DNA of 64,000 nucleotides from Acanthochlamys bracteata (GCA_019914995.1 CM034127.1:6882001-6946000), one strand, 5' to 3'. Counted from the stretch's first letter, positions 12,640-27,711 are shown. Notes: generated from the letters alone by a model not told the origin. Numbers and translations: made by a program.

Positions 12640-15600
12640 GGCCTCCGGCTTTAGTTTATAACTTGCTCAAAAATTATTTTATAGGAAAAGGCGTCCAGTA
12701 TTAGTTATTTCGGAATCTCAGATCTTGAAGTTTTAGTTTTCTTTTCTCTTGATTTTACATAAAATATTCATGCGTTTATTGCAAGTTCAAGAGAGAACAT
12801 AGAAAATCAGCGTTTGGGGCTTAGGCACCCCGGCTTTGGAGAATTCGCATGAAACCCCTTGGGATAGAGAAACCACATGGAATTTAATTTACAGCAGATA
12901 CATGGTTACAGAGTATTCATGTGTATAGACCAATTTATAATACTTACCTTAGTCGAAGAAAATAGTTTTGACCGTTGAAAGCTGCTTTCTAGTCAAGATG
13001 AAAGCTCTTTCCAGTGTTATTCATTAGTTCCATATCATTTTCTTTCATTTGTCTTTTCAAGTTTTCACAGTATATGTCTTGCTACCCTGAAAATTCTACT
13101 GTGAATCATATTAGCTAAAGAAATTCATAACTTGTGTAAGACTTATTATTATATCTCAAGTTACAGTGATTACATATTACTGGCTACTAGCTAGCTGAAG
13201 TTGCAAACGTGCAACTTATATCATATTGTTCTTGCATCAATACTGTTTGTCAGATTCCATAGTATCTATGCATTTGAGCACGGCCATCAGTTAGATCACG
13301 AGTAGATTCGGACCCGACATCACCAAGTGAAGTCGGTCACGTCCTGCCACTAGGCCACCGGTAGACACCAAAGTTGGAAACACTTTTCATAAGCAGAATG
13401 TACCTGATTCACGATCCTTTAAATTTCTGCCAAGAAACAATTTACTTTAAGGCTGTCCAAAGAATGAGGAAAGATTTTTACAGTGAAAAGCTAAGGAAAT
13501 TGTTGTGCATGATGAATCGCTTTCTTCTCAGATGAATGGTCATTTTGCCAGCATATTTTTGGTGATTATTAGTATGATGAATGGGTCTGGATGCTGTGAT
13601 TCTGAGTCACTGCAAAAGTGGAGCCCTGACTGATCTTTTGTCCTTTTGCCAACCAGGTGTGAACTACTCTTTTGTCCTTAACTCATCGAGTAATACTGTC
13701 TTGGTTCTTATTATGGTTAATCGTCATTAAACTTTTTATGCTGTTGGTTGATATCAAGCATCCATTTGTACAAAGGACGAAACGATGACTCACAGACATT
13801 TCTTTGTCAGAAACTTCATTCCCCGCTGGTATGGTAACTTTACGGCTAGCTCCTTGCTGTTGTTTTATACAACTGCACCATAACTGTCAAACCGAAAGCC
13901 AGCAAATTTTTGTTGTCAAGCATTACAAGCAATTGTTTTATTGCGCATGCTACTAATGAATTGTTTTCCAGATATTTAGTTCTACAATTAGGTGAGCTGG
14001 TCTTTGTTACATAGTATGCACTGAACTGACACTTTTGTACAGTATTATTTAGCAACTGAGTTTGATTGTAACAATCATAGAATTCTAGCCGATTTACTTA
14101 TCTGTTTTGGATTTGCCCCTTTGTCGTACATTGAAGTTTCTAAGAGCGACGTATTTGGTCCTCATTTGTTAGTTTAAGCTCTAAGATTGATGGGTACCTT
14201 TCTAGAAACATTACTTATCGTCGATTGGGTCTTTTATATATCAACTTAGAATTTTGTGTTGAGTAGTTCTTTCACACTAACTATAAAAGCTATATAGTAC
14301 AGGAATAATACTTCTTTTACCAGCAGCAAAATAAACTGCAAAATTCAAACTTGAAAGTGCAATGCCTCTTCATAGTTGTAAATTTCTGCACTAAAGAAAG
14401 ACTTGTACGTGGACTTAGTGCAACAAAGCTTTACATCCACCTTTTAATCCACTAAATTTTTGTTGAAGTAAAGTTTAACGAATATAGAAACCACTGGTTC
14501 GGATCAGACCTATAATTGTTCAAAAAATAAGTTATTGGCTCCCAAATGAGTCGCTGTTAGAAAACGGCTGTTTGCCAACTAGGAGAATAATCTTTAACCT
14601 TTGATTATTGGGGATTTAACTATAAAGTTGCACATAATAGTAAATATATACTTTTCATCTACTCGCAAAAATATGCTACTAAACAATTATTCTTTTCATG
14701 CTCGTTAGCATATATATAGTTTGTTTGATAAAATAAATTCAAGATAGTTGCTTCTAGTTGTGATAAACTAATAGGAAGAAGAAGGAATTTTGATGAAAGT
14801 TGAATGAAATTTATTTAACGGAAAAGCGCGTGCAAGTATTTGATTCAGAGAGCAATAACTAAAGTTCTAGAGCACAATCAAAAGACAAGTTAGATTCCTG
14901 GGGGTTGATTGTGATGTTGGCATTTCGGCTTCTAGATACCGTATATGTGAAGTTTAGCATGATAAGAGTGTACTCAGAGAGCCAATGCCAGTTCAATGAT
15001 AAACATGATTCGAATATTTTCTTTTTTTATTTTTTATATTGTAGAGAAGCTTTTAAATTCTTCGAATAGGGTGAGCAATCACAATGATCCAGATTTTGTG
15101 TTTTCCAATATTGTGTTACTTTTATCATATTTGAAGTAATTAAGTTTGGACGGAATTTTACCCATTAACTAATTACGAAGCTTTTTAAACAGTAATATTA
15201 TGGGTTATTCTTTTGTGTACTTATATTTCGTATCGTTTTCTTCAAAGTAATTTTTTTCCATCGCAATGGCATAAACAATGTAAAAAAATTTACAAAATAT
15301 TACGTACACTACAAACAGATATCCATAAATAATGTTACTCATTTGAAGAAACATTGATAATCATATAAAAATTGAACATAGTCGATCATATTCAAACTTA
15401 GAGAAAAATTTTGTGAAGGTATTCATCGGTGTGAACCATATAACAGATACTGAAATTAAAGAGAGAAAGGTTTATTCCTACGGCCAATGAAAGTTGGGTG
15501 AATTCTATTTTATTTTTTCGTATTTTTTTATAATAAGTACTGTGATTTCTATTGAATATTAGTTCAGTAACAGTATTAAATCTTTTGTTTCTACAAACTT

Positions 15601-17925
15601 TTTTTAGGAAATCATTTTACTTCCTGAACTTCGTTATATATGGACAGGGTCAGTCGTATGTACATTAACGCATTGACAGCTAGATAAGATCGTGAATGTG
15701 TGCAAGAGATGAAAGCTGAGTCACAAAATTAGCCGTTGCTCGTCCCTAGCAAGTGCAAAACACCGAGTGCCTAATTAAACTTTTTGGTTATCTGTCTGTA
15801 TAGATTTTAACAACATTTGTTTATCTGGCGCAAGTGAACTTTTATCTAGCTAGCAGTTCACAGCTTGCATGCATTGTGAACCCTTACAACATAACTTTAT
15901 CCGGCAATATGTAGTTAGTTATATTGGTTTGACATTCTGCACTGACCAATATTCTTCCTCCTTCCCATCTTTATAATACCTGTCCTAATCCAAGCGGAAG
16001 TTCGATCGTAACAAATTTCCAAAAGCCTATTGCAAATCTTTTTTAATTATTTGGAAGAGTATATATATCGCTATGATTTGTTTATACATTTTAATTATTC
16101 TAGTATCTTATTGTATGCGTAATAGTACGAATATTCCGTATGTGATTAAGCTGGCTCACAGACATAGTTTGTTTTTTTCATATTTATAACTCATTTTTTC
16201 TACTAAAAGATCACTTCTAACTGTAAAAAATATATAAAATTAATTACAGCTGATTTTTTCTTTAAAAAATATAAAAACTTAATTTCAATTCTGATGATAC
16301 TATTTATAATTTATTATTTTTAATAATTTATTTTCAGTTCAAAAAAGCATACCTAGAGTTGTTCGATATACCTGCATCATCGCAATCACATAAGGCAATC
16401 GCTTGTGGTGGAGCTATAATGTGCTAGTTTGTTTCTCGATATATTATCTTCTTACTAATCATGTACCATGACTAATTCAAGTTTTTAGATCAAGCAATTG
16501 GTTCAGATGGCCCGCGTATTCGTTCAACGTAAAGGAATACTTCTAGATATACTCCTTAAATTTCTTCCCTCCAAGTGGCAACTGCTTCATTTACATCAGC
16601 TTATATATATATAGGTTATATATATATATATAAAAGAGAGCTTTCTGTATGCGTATGCATAAGCTCGTTCGTGCCTTTACCTTTTGCATACTTATTGAAT
16701 GTGATATTATAATTGTACTGCAGAAAAATTGAACCTTTGGATCTAGGGGTTAGGTCTCGCGTGATCTTTTAATTACTGTTTTTACCAATTGTTCTTTACA
16801 GGTAATTTACATGTATATAGAATATTAATTTTACCTTTTAAGTTACATGTTTGAATATGTACAGGATGATGTATACAGTGATGTTATAAAAAAGAAAGAA
16901 GAGGAAGGTCGAATGCAGCTGCAGCTTCGAAGTTTGTTAATTTCAAATAGATATATATAGATCAATGAAACTGGTGGAGTAGAGCGAGGCATCCATGTGC
17001 GCCAGACCTTTCTCAGCCTCTCAAAATATTTTGCATGAATTCCTCTTCTATCCTTTTCGCGCACTGCATATGAATGAACACAACTAGAAAACAAAAAAGC
17101 TAAAAAGAAAGTGTAGGGTCTGTATAGGATCGAGGATATCCGCTTAAAGTTGCTTTCACTTCATATTTTGATTTAAGAGTACTTTAGTTTTGGAATTCCA
17201 AACGCAAAAATACGAACATTTATGTGTCATATATAAGAATATTTCATCTGAGTTTCCAACCCTATATGATCAAAGATGACGTATATTGAAGTTGCATTCT
17301 TATAATAACCTCGACATATATATCCATAGGCATAGTGCAACTTTGATCGGTTTCAATACAAACTAATTTGTTCTCATATCTTTTTTCTATCTGTATAGGT
17401 AGATAGATATATAGACAGCTAAGAGAAACGTGCATGAACCCAGAAAACAGATATTCTCTTTGATATACCCAAAAAAGATGGGGGACAAAAAGAGACGGGT
17501 TGCGGGACTGCGAGAGAGAAATCAGTAGTTCTGGGTTCGCAGATAGGGCAAGTGGAAGATTTAAGAAAGAAAGGAAGAAAGTTGGGCAGGCGTTGCAAAG
17601 GGGTTTTTTTCCCCCTCAAAAGTAACAAAGTACAGGTGAACATGAATCAATGCAGCCTTTTGGTTGAGTGAAACTATATAGTAATAATATATCTGTTTAT
17701 TATGTGAACTTTTTGCGAAATTGGGCACCATGCGTCACAACGAAGCTTTCGCCGTTTCTAGCTAGCTAGGCCGGTGATGACTGCCGCGAAACTGCTAAAG
17801 CATAGCAGCTAAAGCAATAGCCTATAATTGTGAACCTTAGGTAAGCATATATAGACACCTTTGTCTGGTGAGATGGATTCCGGAAAAAATTCTTCTGACA
17901 TTAGCATACTCTAGGATTATTTACA
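12640..17925. other. Intergenic stretch, no gene recognised
   Basis: More than 5 kb of AT-rich DNA with only short open frames, none resembling a known protein. It holds the YUCCA upstream region at its left end. A (TA)n run lies at about 16601-16633. Regulatory sequence for the YUCCA gene may be here but cannot be told apart by eye. Confidence 0.5.
16601..16633. repeat. (TA)n microsatellite
   Basis: Two TA runs separated by a short 'aggt' interruption. It is a simple-sequence repeat in intergenic DNA. A similar TA run is at about 32944-32960, and an (AAT)n run is at about 50413-50431. Confidence 0.85.
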
Positions 17926-17930
17926 TAGTA

Positions 17931-18111
17931 TGTAAAGAATTATACTCAATTATTTATTTTTTTTATTGATATGAGCACATATATATATACATTTAAGGTT
18001 TTCAAAAATTAAATATTTCTAAAATCAATCCAAATAAAATCTAATCTTTCTAAATTAAATTTTTCTAAATTAAATACTTCAAATATAGGAATAGATCAAA
18101 TATTCTTATCA
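17931..18111 (-). repeat. 3' LTR of the outer Copia element
   Basis: It pairs with 29797-30014. Both copies share the 'tgtaaagaatt' start, the A/T-rich body with repeated 'ttctaaattaaat' units, and the 'ttatca' end. The left copy is shorter than the right one. Confidence 0.92.
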
Positions 18112-19743
18112 TGCTATCGCAAAAAGAATCTAATCTTGAATCGAAGAAGAAAAAAGCGCATCGGAAAAAATGGTTTGGTGAGTGTTGAAATATTTTCTTC
18201 CTTAGTTTAGAGATTATGTTAAAATATTTAGTTAGATTTCTTTCCTAGTTTAGATATTAGATATTCTTCCTAATTTAGATTTTTTGTATTCTATATATAT
18301 TGTATCTCTTTCATTGAGAATGAATAAGAGAGAAAAACTATTTTTTACTTGGTACCAAAACCAAACCTAATTTTATCATATTATCATTACGTCATTGGAC
18401 AATTATTAATTGTTGCGGGTGATCGTTATTGCTGTCTTAAATTAACAGTCTTGATTGATCAATAAAAAAATAAATTAAAAAAAAATCCTTGAAGCTCTAG
18501 TTGCGCCACCGCCCTCCTGCTCTAAGCCGCCGCCGCGCTCTTGCTATCGCCGCCAATCACCTGCTGCTTCGATTCATTGTCGCTGCAAGCTCTTGCAGTT
18601 GTCATCTTTGGATTTCATCCTCACCGCCGCTTCCTCACCGATTTGCTCCCATTGCATAGACTTCCGCCGTTGCTTCCGTCTTGCAATCATGTCGGCAACT
18701 GTTTCAGTTATTGTTTAATCTGAAGGTGCTTTCAATCCAAAAATTATTCTCAATGAGTCCAAATACAACGTTTGGTCTCAGTTGATGGAGATGCATATTA
18801 CTGAAAGAGAGAAACTTTCTTATGGACGCGGTAAGGCAAAATCACCTAATGAATCAGATGCTGGATAGGAAAAATAGTATGCTGAAAATCAAAAAATGAA
18901 AAGATGGCTACTCATTTCTATGACTCCAGAAATTATGAAACGCTATTTACGCTTACCTACTGCTCCGAAGATTTGGAGTGCTCTATCGATAGCGTTTTAT
19001 GATGGGAGTGATGAACTACAAGTATTCTCTTTGAATCAGAAAGTCTTTACTGCTAAATAGAGTGGAAAATCTATCTCTGAATATTATGGAGAATTGACCG
19101 AAATCTTTCAAAAATTAGACCATCGTGATAGGGTGGTCATGAAAGATCCTGATGATATTTTGGCATACAGAAAGTTCATTGAGCGACTAAAAGTACACAT
19201 ATTTCTTACTGGTTTAGATAGTGATTTTGAACAGATTCGTGGAGAGATCTTTCATAAAGAAAAACCAATTCTAGGTTTAGAAGAATGTTATTCGTTGATT
19301 CGTCGTGAGGCGGTATGTTGCTACTGTGAAAAGTGATTCTGAAAATTCTGAAGCTTCCGCTAAGATGGTACGACATCGGCATAATCGTACAAAGTCGACA
19401 AATTCTAAAACTGCACAAGAATCAACCTCCAAATGCACTCATTGTAATAAATTTGGCCATACTAAAATGAAATGCTTTAAACTTATTGGATATCCAGAAT
19501 GGTGGGATCATAGTCGTAATCAGTAGAAGCGAGGTTCTAAAAATAGTCATATTGCTGCAGTTGTTGGGACAAAGATCGAGGACGATGATGGTGCTACAAA
19601 GGGGTCAGCATTAGTAGCTGCCGCAGACAATGAAGATAAGGTTTTACATACACATATTTCTAATAGTAAATGAATAATTGATTCTGGTGCTACAGATCAC
19701 ATGACGTTTGATTCTAGACATGTCTTAACTCTTCAATCCTCCT

Positions 19744-20249
19744 CAAGGTTATCAAAATCACGATTTAAATTTTAAAATCTTACGATTTTACGATTTTATT
19801 TCACCTAAACGATCCCGATCTTAAGTAAAATCTTTTTTGAGTAAAATCCCACATAAATCCCGATTTAAATCTTAAAATCGGTAGGATCTCGATCTTTTTA
19901 CGATCTTATACGATTTTACATTTGAAGAATTTTTTGTAATTAACTATATTTGAAAAAGTTTTTCTATAAAATTTTAGAGAGTTTTTTATAAAAGTTTGAA
20001 GATTTTCTTAAAAATTATAATTTTGAGAAATTTTCTATAAAATATAGAGTAATTTTTTATAAATGTACTAAAAACTTTTTTAGAAAAAATATTAGAAAAA
20101 CTTTTATAAAAGATTTTTAATGGTATCGAAAAAAAATTTTATAAAATGAATCGGTATGTAAAATCTTACGATCTTACTTTAAGATCCTGATTTTACGATC
20201 ATACTCAAGTGAAACGATCCTACCTAAGATTCCGATTTTGACAACCTTG
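19744..20249. mobile_element. hAT-like MITE inside the inner Copia element
   Basis: A 506-base element with inverted ends 'CAAGGTTATCAAAATC' and (reverse complement of the right end) 'CAAGGTTGTCAAAATC', flanked on both sides by the perfect 8-mer 'atcctcct' (19736-19743 and 20250-20257). An 8-base target repeat with CAAGG termini points to the hAT superfamily. The interior is very AT-rich, noncoding and partly self-complementary near both ends. It separates the protease-like segment from the rest of the inner Copia. Confidence 0.88.
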
Positions 20250-20689
20250 ATCCTCCTCACAAAATTTTGTTTCAACTGTCAATGGTAATTTGAACTCTGT
20301 TATTGGTGGAGGATCTGTATCCCTCACTAATAGTTTGAATTTAGATTCAGTTTTAGTTGTTCCATCCTTAGATTATAATATTTTATATGTCTGTCAAATA
20401 ACCAAAATATTATCTTGTGTTTTAATTTTTTGGCCTGAATCTTGTATGTTTAAAGACATCCAAACAAAACAGACAATTGTTATGGTACTAAGCGAGAGCA
20501 CTTGTATTAGTTGGCTTTAGTGCCAAAGAATTCAGATAAGTTGCATCAAGCTATGACAATGGATGGGTTAAAGGGTGAGAAGATGAAATCAGAAATCTTG
20601 TTATGGCATCGACGGTTGGGGCATGCTTCCTTTGGTTATCTGAAAAAATTATTTCCTAATTTATTTGCAAACCTTGATGTTTCGTCGAC

Positions 20690-22318
20690 TCTTCTTGTTT
20701 TGTCTCGGTCCATTACATTTGAGAATTTTGGTCACAGGTCTCGCTATCTCACATTCTAGCCAACACTCGAGATAGACAACAAATTTCCAATCTCGACACC
20801 AGCATGCCTCGAGACTTCTCTCCGAAATTTGTCCTGCCAATTTCTCTCTACTTGTTCTTTCGGTTGGAGAATTTAGACCTTCCAAAAGGTTTACAATATA
20901 TGACCTTCGAAGATCACCCTTACTGACAACTATCTTTTGGGACAGTGAACCCAAGATAGTACCCCAATATGCCAACAGCATCTCTACCAATGATCCAACA
21001 TTGATACAGGATGACTGACCGATGTCTACAGCCTGCTGAAATACAGATATCCTGGCTTCTCACAGTCTATCTATGTACCCCACCTCCCACCCTCCGCTTA
21101 GCTGACTCCGCATATGGCTCAGCAATCACCACTGCTGCTGACATGCTAAGCTCCCACCAACCACTGCTGATGTCACAAACAGCTACATCGAACTGATTCG
21201 AACCACCACTGCTTCGAACTTCAGCTCCCTTTAAGCTGCTATCTAAAGCTTGCTTCCTGCAAAACCTGCTCCCTATCAGCCCAAGCGTCGGCGTGCCTCA
21301 AAGAAAATCACTCCATAAGCACAGACTGCCACATCGACCTACTTCGATGAACTGACATCCCCTGTCTTGTTCTCCGAACACTCAAACTTATAGTGTCTAA
21401 GCTTACCACAGAGAAAACACCTCACCTTTTTCTTGCTTTTCGACTTGCTCCCACTTGAGCCACATTCCTTTGATCTTCCTCGTAATGCCAGCAAATCATC
21501 CGATTGTTGCGTGCTTGATTTGTGGTCCTCTTTGTTCTACGGTTGTTTTCCTCTTCAAGGACCGCAGCTGCCACCTCATCAAACACAAGATATGTAGCAA
21601 TATTATTAGTCAAATTAATGATGAACTGATTAAACGAATCAGGAAGGCTTTGAAGTAGAATCTCTGCTCGCTCCACTGACTCTGTCCTAACGACGTAAGT
21701 TGAGAAAATAGAGTATTCAGATTATTGATATACTTGGTGACTGATTGCGACTCCACCATCCGTAGAGTGTACAATCTTCTCTTTAAGAAAATCTTATTGT
21801 GGAGTGACTTGACCTTGTACAACTTACACAATGTGTTTCAAATCTCCGTCGCAGTTTTCTTTTCAGAAACACTCGACAACACTTCATCAGTAAGTGCTAA
21901 ATGGAGCTTCATCTTCCTCCACCTCTCATTAGTGATGCCATCTGGTCGCCCCTGATAGCCGCATCAGTATCATCCTTAGCGAGAACTGCAATCATTTTTA
22001 TATTCCATAATAGAAAATTCTTCCCGCTAAACTTCTCAATGTCATATCTCATCGCCATTTAGAGCATGAGCTCTGGTATCACTTGTTACGAACGGTATAA
22101 CTCAGGACAAATTCCAAGACAGAGTCGCTCCTGGCAAGTGCAGCGGAAATACCAAAAATCTTGTGATAAAATATAACAATTGAGAAATGCAACAAAATAC
22201 GACTATTACGTGAGAAAACTCTCACCAACTTGAGAGAAAAATCTACGGACGGTATAAAGAAAACTCTACTATCAATAATTGAGTTACAACATTCACTTCT
22301 CTCGGGAGAACAAAAGTT
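20690..22318 (-). mobile_element. Innermost Copia-like fragment (fossil)
   Basis: Antisense to the inner Copia and sitting in its integrase-coding part: inner coding sequence stops near 20689 and resumes near 22319. The fragment has an LTR-like block (22084 to about 22318), a primer-site-like 'tgataccagagct' on the - strand (22070-22083), a gag piece (21422-21830, with 'LLQSLPDSFNQFI'), and a CCHC zinc knuckle (about 21380-21425). No matching 3' LTR is seen at the left side, so it is truncated as well as broken. The left edge is approximate. Confidence 0.75.
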
Positions 22319-25116
22319 TTTAATGTGATGTTTGTGAACTGGCAAAAAATCATTATATTTCTTTTCCGTTATGTTTGAATAAAAGTCAACTATCTTTTAT
22401 GATAATACATTCTGATGTTTGGGGTCCATGTAAAGTTACTATATTAGATGGATAATGATGATTTGTTACTTTTATTGATAACTGTACCAGAATGACATGG
22501 TTTTACTTGATGAAGTCTAAAAGTGAAGTGAGCTACTTGTTTCAAAAGTTTCATAAAATGGTACAAACTCAGTACAATGCACAAATTCAAGTTCTTTACA
22601 GTGATAACGGTGGAGAATATAAGTATTCCCCATTTCAACAATATCTAGAAGCACATGGGATAATTCATCAAACTACATGTTCTAATACACCCCCAACAAA
22701 AAGGAGTTGCTGAAAAAAAGAATCAACACTTATTGGAAGTGGTTCGTGTCTTATTGATAGATGCTCATATGCCGTTAACTTATTGGGGAGAAGCACTAGC
22801 ATCTGCAGTATATCTTATTAATCGGGTACCGTCGAGTTCTACAGATTTTAAAACACCAGTGGCATCCCTTTTGGAAATAGTTGTTGCACCGGTAGCTTCG
22901 AACTTGCCCCCCTCCCTATCTTTGGCTGTGTAGCGTTTGTACATATTCACAATTAGCAGCGTAACAAGTTTAGTCCTCGAGCATTGAGATGTGTATTTAT
23001 TGGATATGCTGCATTTCAAAAAGGGTATCGGTATTATCATCCTCCAACTCAGCGTATGTTTATCATAATGGATATTGGATTTCATTAAGATACACTATAT
23101 TTTCTGCTGAGGCTGAACTTTAGGGGGAGAATTCTAATGAAGTTCATATTTTAGATTATAGATTTTAGATTATGAGTCTCATTTTTTGAAAGAAAATGGA
23201 TTGTCTGAGTTTGCCTATCAAACAGTGGCAACAACTCTCTATCAGAAGTAATTAACGAGGACTTGATTGGTGAGGCAGTGAATGAAAATGATACTGAACA
23301 CTTAGAAAATGTATGGTACTAATTTCACCTTATCTAGAGTCCCTCGTTCTACAATCAATAGATATACTAAACCAATCGACTGCTGAGGATGTCCTTAATC
23401 TAATGTCTGAACTATTCAGAATACTGTTCATAACAGAGGCATTCCTAAGCCTACATATGAACCTAAATTTTCTAGTAAAATCAAATATCCAATGAGTCAT
23501 TTTGTGTCAACTATCGGCTATCAAAATCAAATCTGTCATTTGTAAATCAATTATGTACTGTATCTATTCCTAACAGTGTGCAGGAAGACTTAGATGATCC
23601 AAGTGGAAAGAAGCCATGAATGAAAAAATGAAGTCCTTACAAAATAATGAAACTTGGAAACTTGTTGATCTCCCTCCAAGAAAGACTACAGTTGGATGCC
23701 GATGGGTATAGACTGTGAAGTATAAAGCAGATGGTACAATCCAATGTTTCAAAGTAAGGTTCGTGGCAAAAGGGTACACTCAAACATACGGAATCGATTA
23801 CACAGACACTTTTGCACGTGTAGCTAAAATTAACACAGTTCAAATCTTATTATCTTTAGCTGTGAACTTAGATTGACCATTGCAATAATTTCATGTGAAG
23901 AACGTCTTTCTATATGATGAATTGACTGAAGAGGTTTGTATGGATATTCCACCAGGATGTAACTCATTAGAAGTTCATAGCCAAAAGTGTGTAGACTAAA
24001 GAAATATCTTTTGTGGATTAAAACAATCTCCAAAAGCATGATTTGAAAGATTCACAAAATCTATGATAGAATTTGGATACCATCAGAGCAATTCAGATCA
24101 CACTTTATTTTTGAAAAAGGGATATGACAAATCACTGCACTTATTATATATATTGATGACATGATTGTTACAGGAAATAATTTAGAAGATAGGAAGGCGT
24201 TGCAAGATTACTTATATAAAGAGTTTGAAATAAAAGATCTTAGTCCTTTAAAATACTTTCTTGGAATCGAAGTGTTCCGATCTACTAAGAGAATCTTTCT
24301 GTCTCAATGAAAGTATGCTTTAGATCTTTTCGAGAAAACCGGTATGTCTGCTTATCAACCAGTTGATACACCAGTAGAAGAAAGTATAAAGTTGCATATT
24401 GAAACTAATCAGGTACCAGCTCACAAAGAAAGATATCAAAGACTAATATGAAGGTTGATGTACTTGGCACATACAAGATCTAATCTTGCATATGCATTGA
24501 GCATTGTCATCCAATTTATGCATAATCCTGGAGAGTAGCATATGGATGCATTGATGCGCATTTTGAGGTACTTAAACTCTGCTCCTGGAAAGGGAATTTT
24601 ATTTATAAAAAATATGAATTATCAAAATATAGATGTATATATTGATGCTGACTAGGCAGGAGAAATTGATGATAAACGGTCCATCTCAGATTAATTTACT
24701 TTTGTGGACAGTAATTTAGTTATATGAAGAAGTAAAAGACAGAGTGTTGTAGCACGCTTAAGTGCAGAAGCTGAGTTTAGAGCTTTAGCACTTGGACTTT
24801 GTGAAGCATTATGGTTGAGACTCATTCTAAAAGATTTAGGCTTTTTACCTAAGCGATCAATTCGATTATACTGTAATAAAACAAAGCAGCATGTGATATA
24901 ACACATAATTCAGTCCAATATGATCGAACAAAATATGTTGAGGTAGATGGTTCTTTTTTAAAGAGAAGTTGGATGAAAAAATTCTGAAATTGCCTAAGAT
25001 TCGATGGGAAGATCAACTGGTCGACATTCTTACCAAAACAGTTTCAAAGTATATATTTTCAAAATTTTTAGACAAGTTGGGTATGTATGATATCTATGCA
25101 CCAACTTGAGTGGGAG

Positions 25117-25283
25117 TGTTGAAATTATTTCTTTCCTAGTTTAGATATTATGTTGAAATATTTAGTTAGATTTCTTTTCTAGTTTAGATATTAGATATTC
25201 TTCCTAATTTAAATTCTTTGTATCCTATATATGTTGTACCTCTTTCAATGAGAATGAATAAGAGAAAAAAACTATTTTTTCTT
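25117..25283 (+). repeat. 3' LTR of the inner Copia element
   Basis: It pairs with 18183-18349. The polypurine tract lies directly to its left. Its right end borders the resumed RNase H sequence of the outer element. Confidence 0.92.
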
Positions 25284-27711
25284 TTGAGTGCTTCAGCCAA
25301 TTGATCTTGTGATAAAAATGAGTTACGCGTAAAGTACCACTTGAAATTTTGTTTTAATAAAGTAAAAGTCAATGACAACATATTACATCCTATAATAAAA
25401 AACTGAATTGGAGTACAAATATGTAACACCAATATTATCACAATATATGACAGAAATAGTTAAAATTGAACACCAAATTCAGATAGGAGAGAGCAAATCC
25501 AACTGAGCTCTGCAGTAGTGGAAGCAATATAAGAATATGCAGCTTTCGTTGAGGAACGAGCAATAGTCCGATATTTGAACTCCAGGAGATTGGATTGCGA
25601 CCTAAGTACACCACATAGGCACTGGTAGAGGTGGAGTAATCCTTATTACCTACCAAGTCAGTATCCGAAAAGGCATGCAAAGATAGAGTTGATTTACGAT
25701 ATAAGATAATACGTGATTCAGTATACCAAATAAATAACGAAGGAGGCGTTTGACGGCTATCTGATGCATGAACTGAGGGAGCTTGTTAACTGCAAATAAA
25801 ATATCCAATAGTGTGAGAGACAGATATTGAAGGCTCCCAACTATCGTTTGAAATTTTGTTGGACCAGACAAAGTTGTACAAGCATGAAGTGTCAATAATG
25901 TACTGGTAGATAAGAGAGTCACGTTGGGTTTGGAATCGACCATTTTATTTCGGACAAAGAGATTGATAATGTACCGTCATTGAGAGAGAAATAAAAGATC
26001 ATGATTGTGTGGAATAACCTCAACACCAAAGAAAAATGATAATGGCCCAAAATCTTTTAATGAGAATCGTTTGGCAAGAAACTCCATAAATCGTTATACC
26101 ATACTCTTGCTATCTTCTGTAATGATCAAATCATCAACATAGATAAGTAAATAAATGAGATGCCCGCATGTATTAAGAATGAGATGCCCATAAGAGTTGA
26201 TAAAGCCAGAGTTAAGTAAAAATATTTTGGCTCATGATACCAAACTCGTGGTGTTTGTTTGAGACCATAAGTAGCTTTGCATATTTTGCAGACATGAGTG
26301 GGAAAATTCGGATCAATAAATATAGTTGGTTGAGTTATGTAGAGGTCTTTAAATAGGTGTCCTTTAAACAATGTATTATTAATATCAAACTAGCAAAGTG
26401 ACCATCCTCTACTGATGGCAAGACGTACAACAAGACGAATAGTTGTTAGTTTGATAACTGGACTAAATGTGTCATTATAGTCCACTCCGGAGTGTTAATG
26501 AAATCCCATAGCAACCAAAATATTTTGTACCTATCAATAGAGCCATCATATAGTTGTTTAGTGCGAAAAAATTTACTTACAACCCACAATATTTGTAAGG
26601 AGTCAAATAGAACAAGTTTTCAAATGCCATTTTGAACAAGAGCACCAAACTCTTTGACATGACCTGATGTCATTTAAGATCTTTGAGGGGTTGGGTCATA
26701 GCTACTGGTTCTAAGTAATCAGAGGCGGATAGTTGAACTGTCAAGTAGAGTTTTTAGATAGGCTTGTGGATGTTGTTCTTATATCTGATTTGAATGGGAT
26801 GATTGTTGTTGGTTTAAATATAGGGTTCACTAAAAGACTGAATAATGTTCGTCGAATGGGGCACAAATGATGTAGGTGGTGAATTTAGTTTGTTGTAGGG
26901 ATCTTCGTGCAGGGGTGGTGCTACGCTAGATGGAGTTGTAAGTAGCATTGAAGAGGGGGTGAAAATTGGAATAGTGAAAACAGGAGGAGAGTAGGGAACC
27001 CATGTGTCAACAATAGTAGATTCAGGATGGAAAAGATTATATTGAAGAGAGACAAAACAAAATCGATTCAACAAATTTAACATGGCACACAGACTTTGAA
27101 GGTAGAATTGTCAAAACTAAGATATGCACTTTGTGTAAAAAAGTAACCCAAAAAAACACATGGTTTGGAGCGACAAGCAAGTTTGTGAGGTGAATACGAA
27201 GCTAACGATAGCATAAAAACCAAATATGCGTAAGTTTGGAATAGGTAGATGGATGGCCAAATATTTTTTAAAAAAGAGAAGTAAATAGAAGTGTTGAAAT
27301 GGTAGACGATTAATGAGAAAAATGCCAGTAGCGAAATCGTGATACCAATATATGAGTGGGAGAGATGCATAAGAAATAAGAGAAAGATCAGATTCAACAA
27401 TATAGTGGTACCGTCGTTCATAGTGTCCATTATATTTTAGGATATGTGGGAGAGTGGTGAGGTGAGAAATATCATTCTTAAAGAGAAAATTTTTAAGAAT
27501 TTGATGTTCCCCACTATTGGCGATGTAAAGAGTAATAATTTTATGGGATAAATAATTTTCTACAAGAGCTTTAAAGCGAATAAAGATGTCATTCATACTA
27601 GATTTTATTTTGAGTGGGTAGAACTATATATAATTGGTGATCCACGAAAATAACATAATATTTGAAACCATAATGAGATATAATAGGTAAAGTTCAAATA
27701 TCAGAGAAAAT

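Larger units (their letters stand above)
18183..25283 (+). mobile_element. Inner Copia LTR element, inserted into the outer one (fossil)
   Basis: LTRs at about 18183-18349 and 25117-25283 start 'tgttgaaat' and are near-identical in length (about 167 bases). A tRNA-Met-like primer site 'tggtacc' follows the left LTR, and a purine tract 'gagtgggag' precedes the right LTR. Flanking 5-mers are 'gtgag' (left) and 'ttgag' (right), so the target repeat is present with one difference. Inside: a leader with GC-rich triplets (18.48-18.70 kb), gag (about 18.75-19.33 kb), a zinc knuckle (19431-19475), a protease-like 'DSGATDHMT' segment (about 19.68 kb), integrase (about 20.6 kb, then 22.32-22.9 kb), reverse transcriptase (about 23.6-24.6 kb) and RNase H (about 24.65-25.07 kb). 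It is broken by many lesions and by two insertions. Confidence 0.93.

Noticed and set aside
21011-21196. A possible small gene within the nest
   Set aside because: It lies inside the innermost retroelement fragment next to its zinc-knuckle block and is explained by that element.
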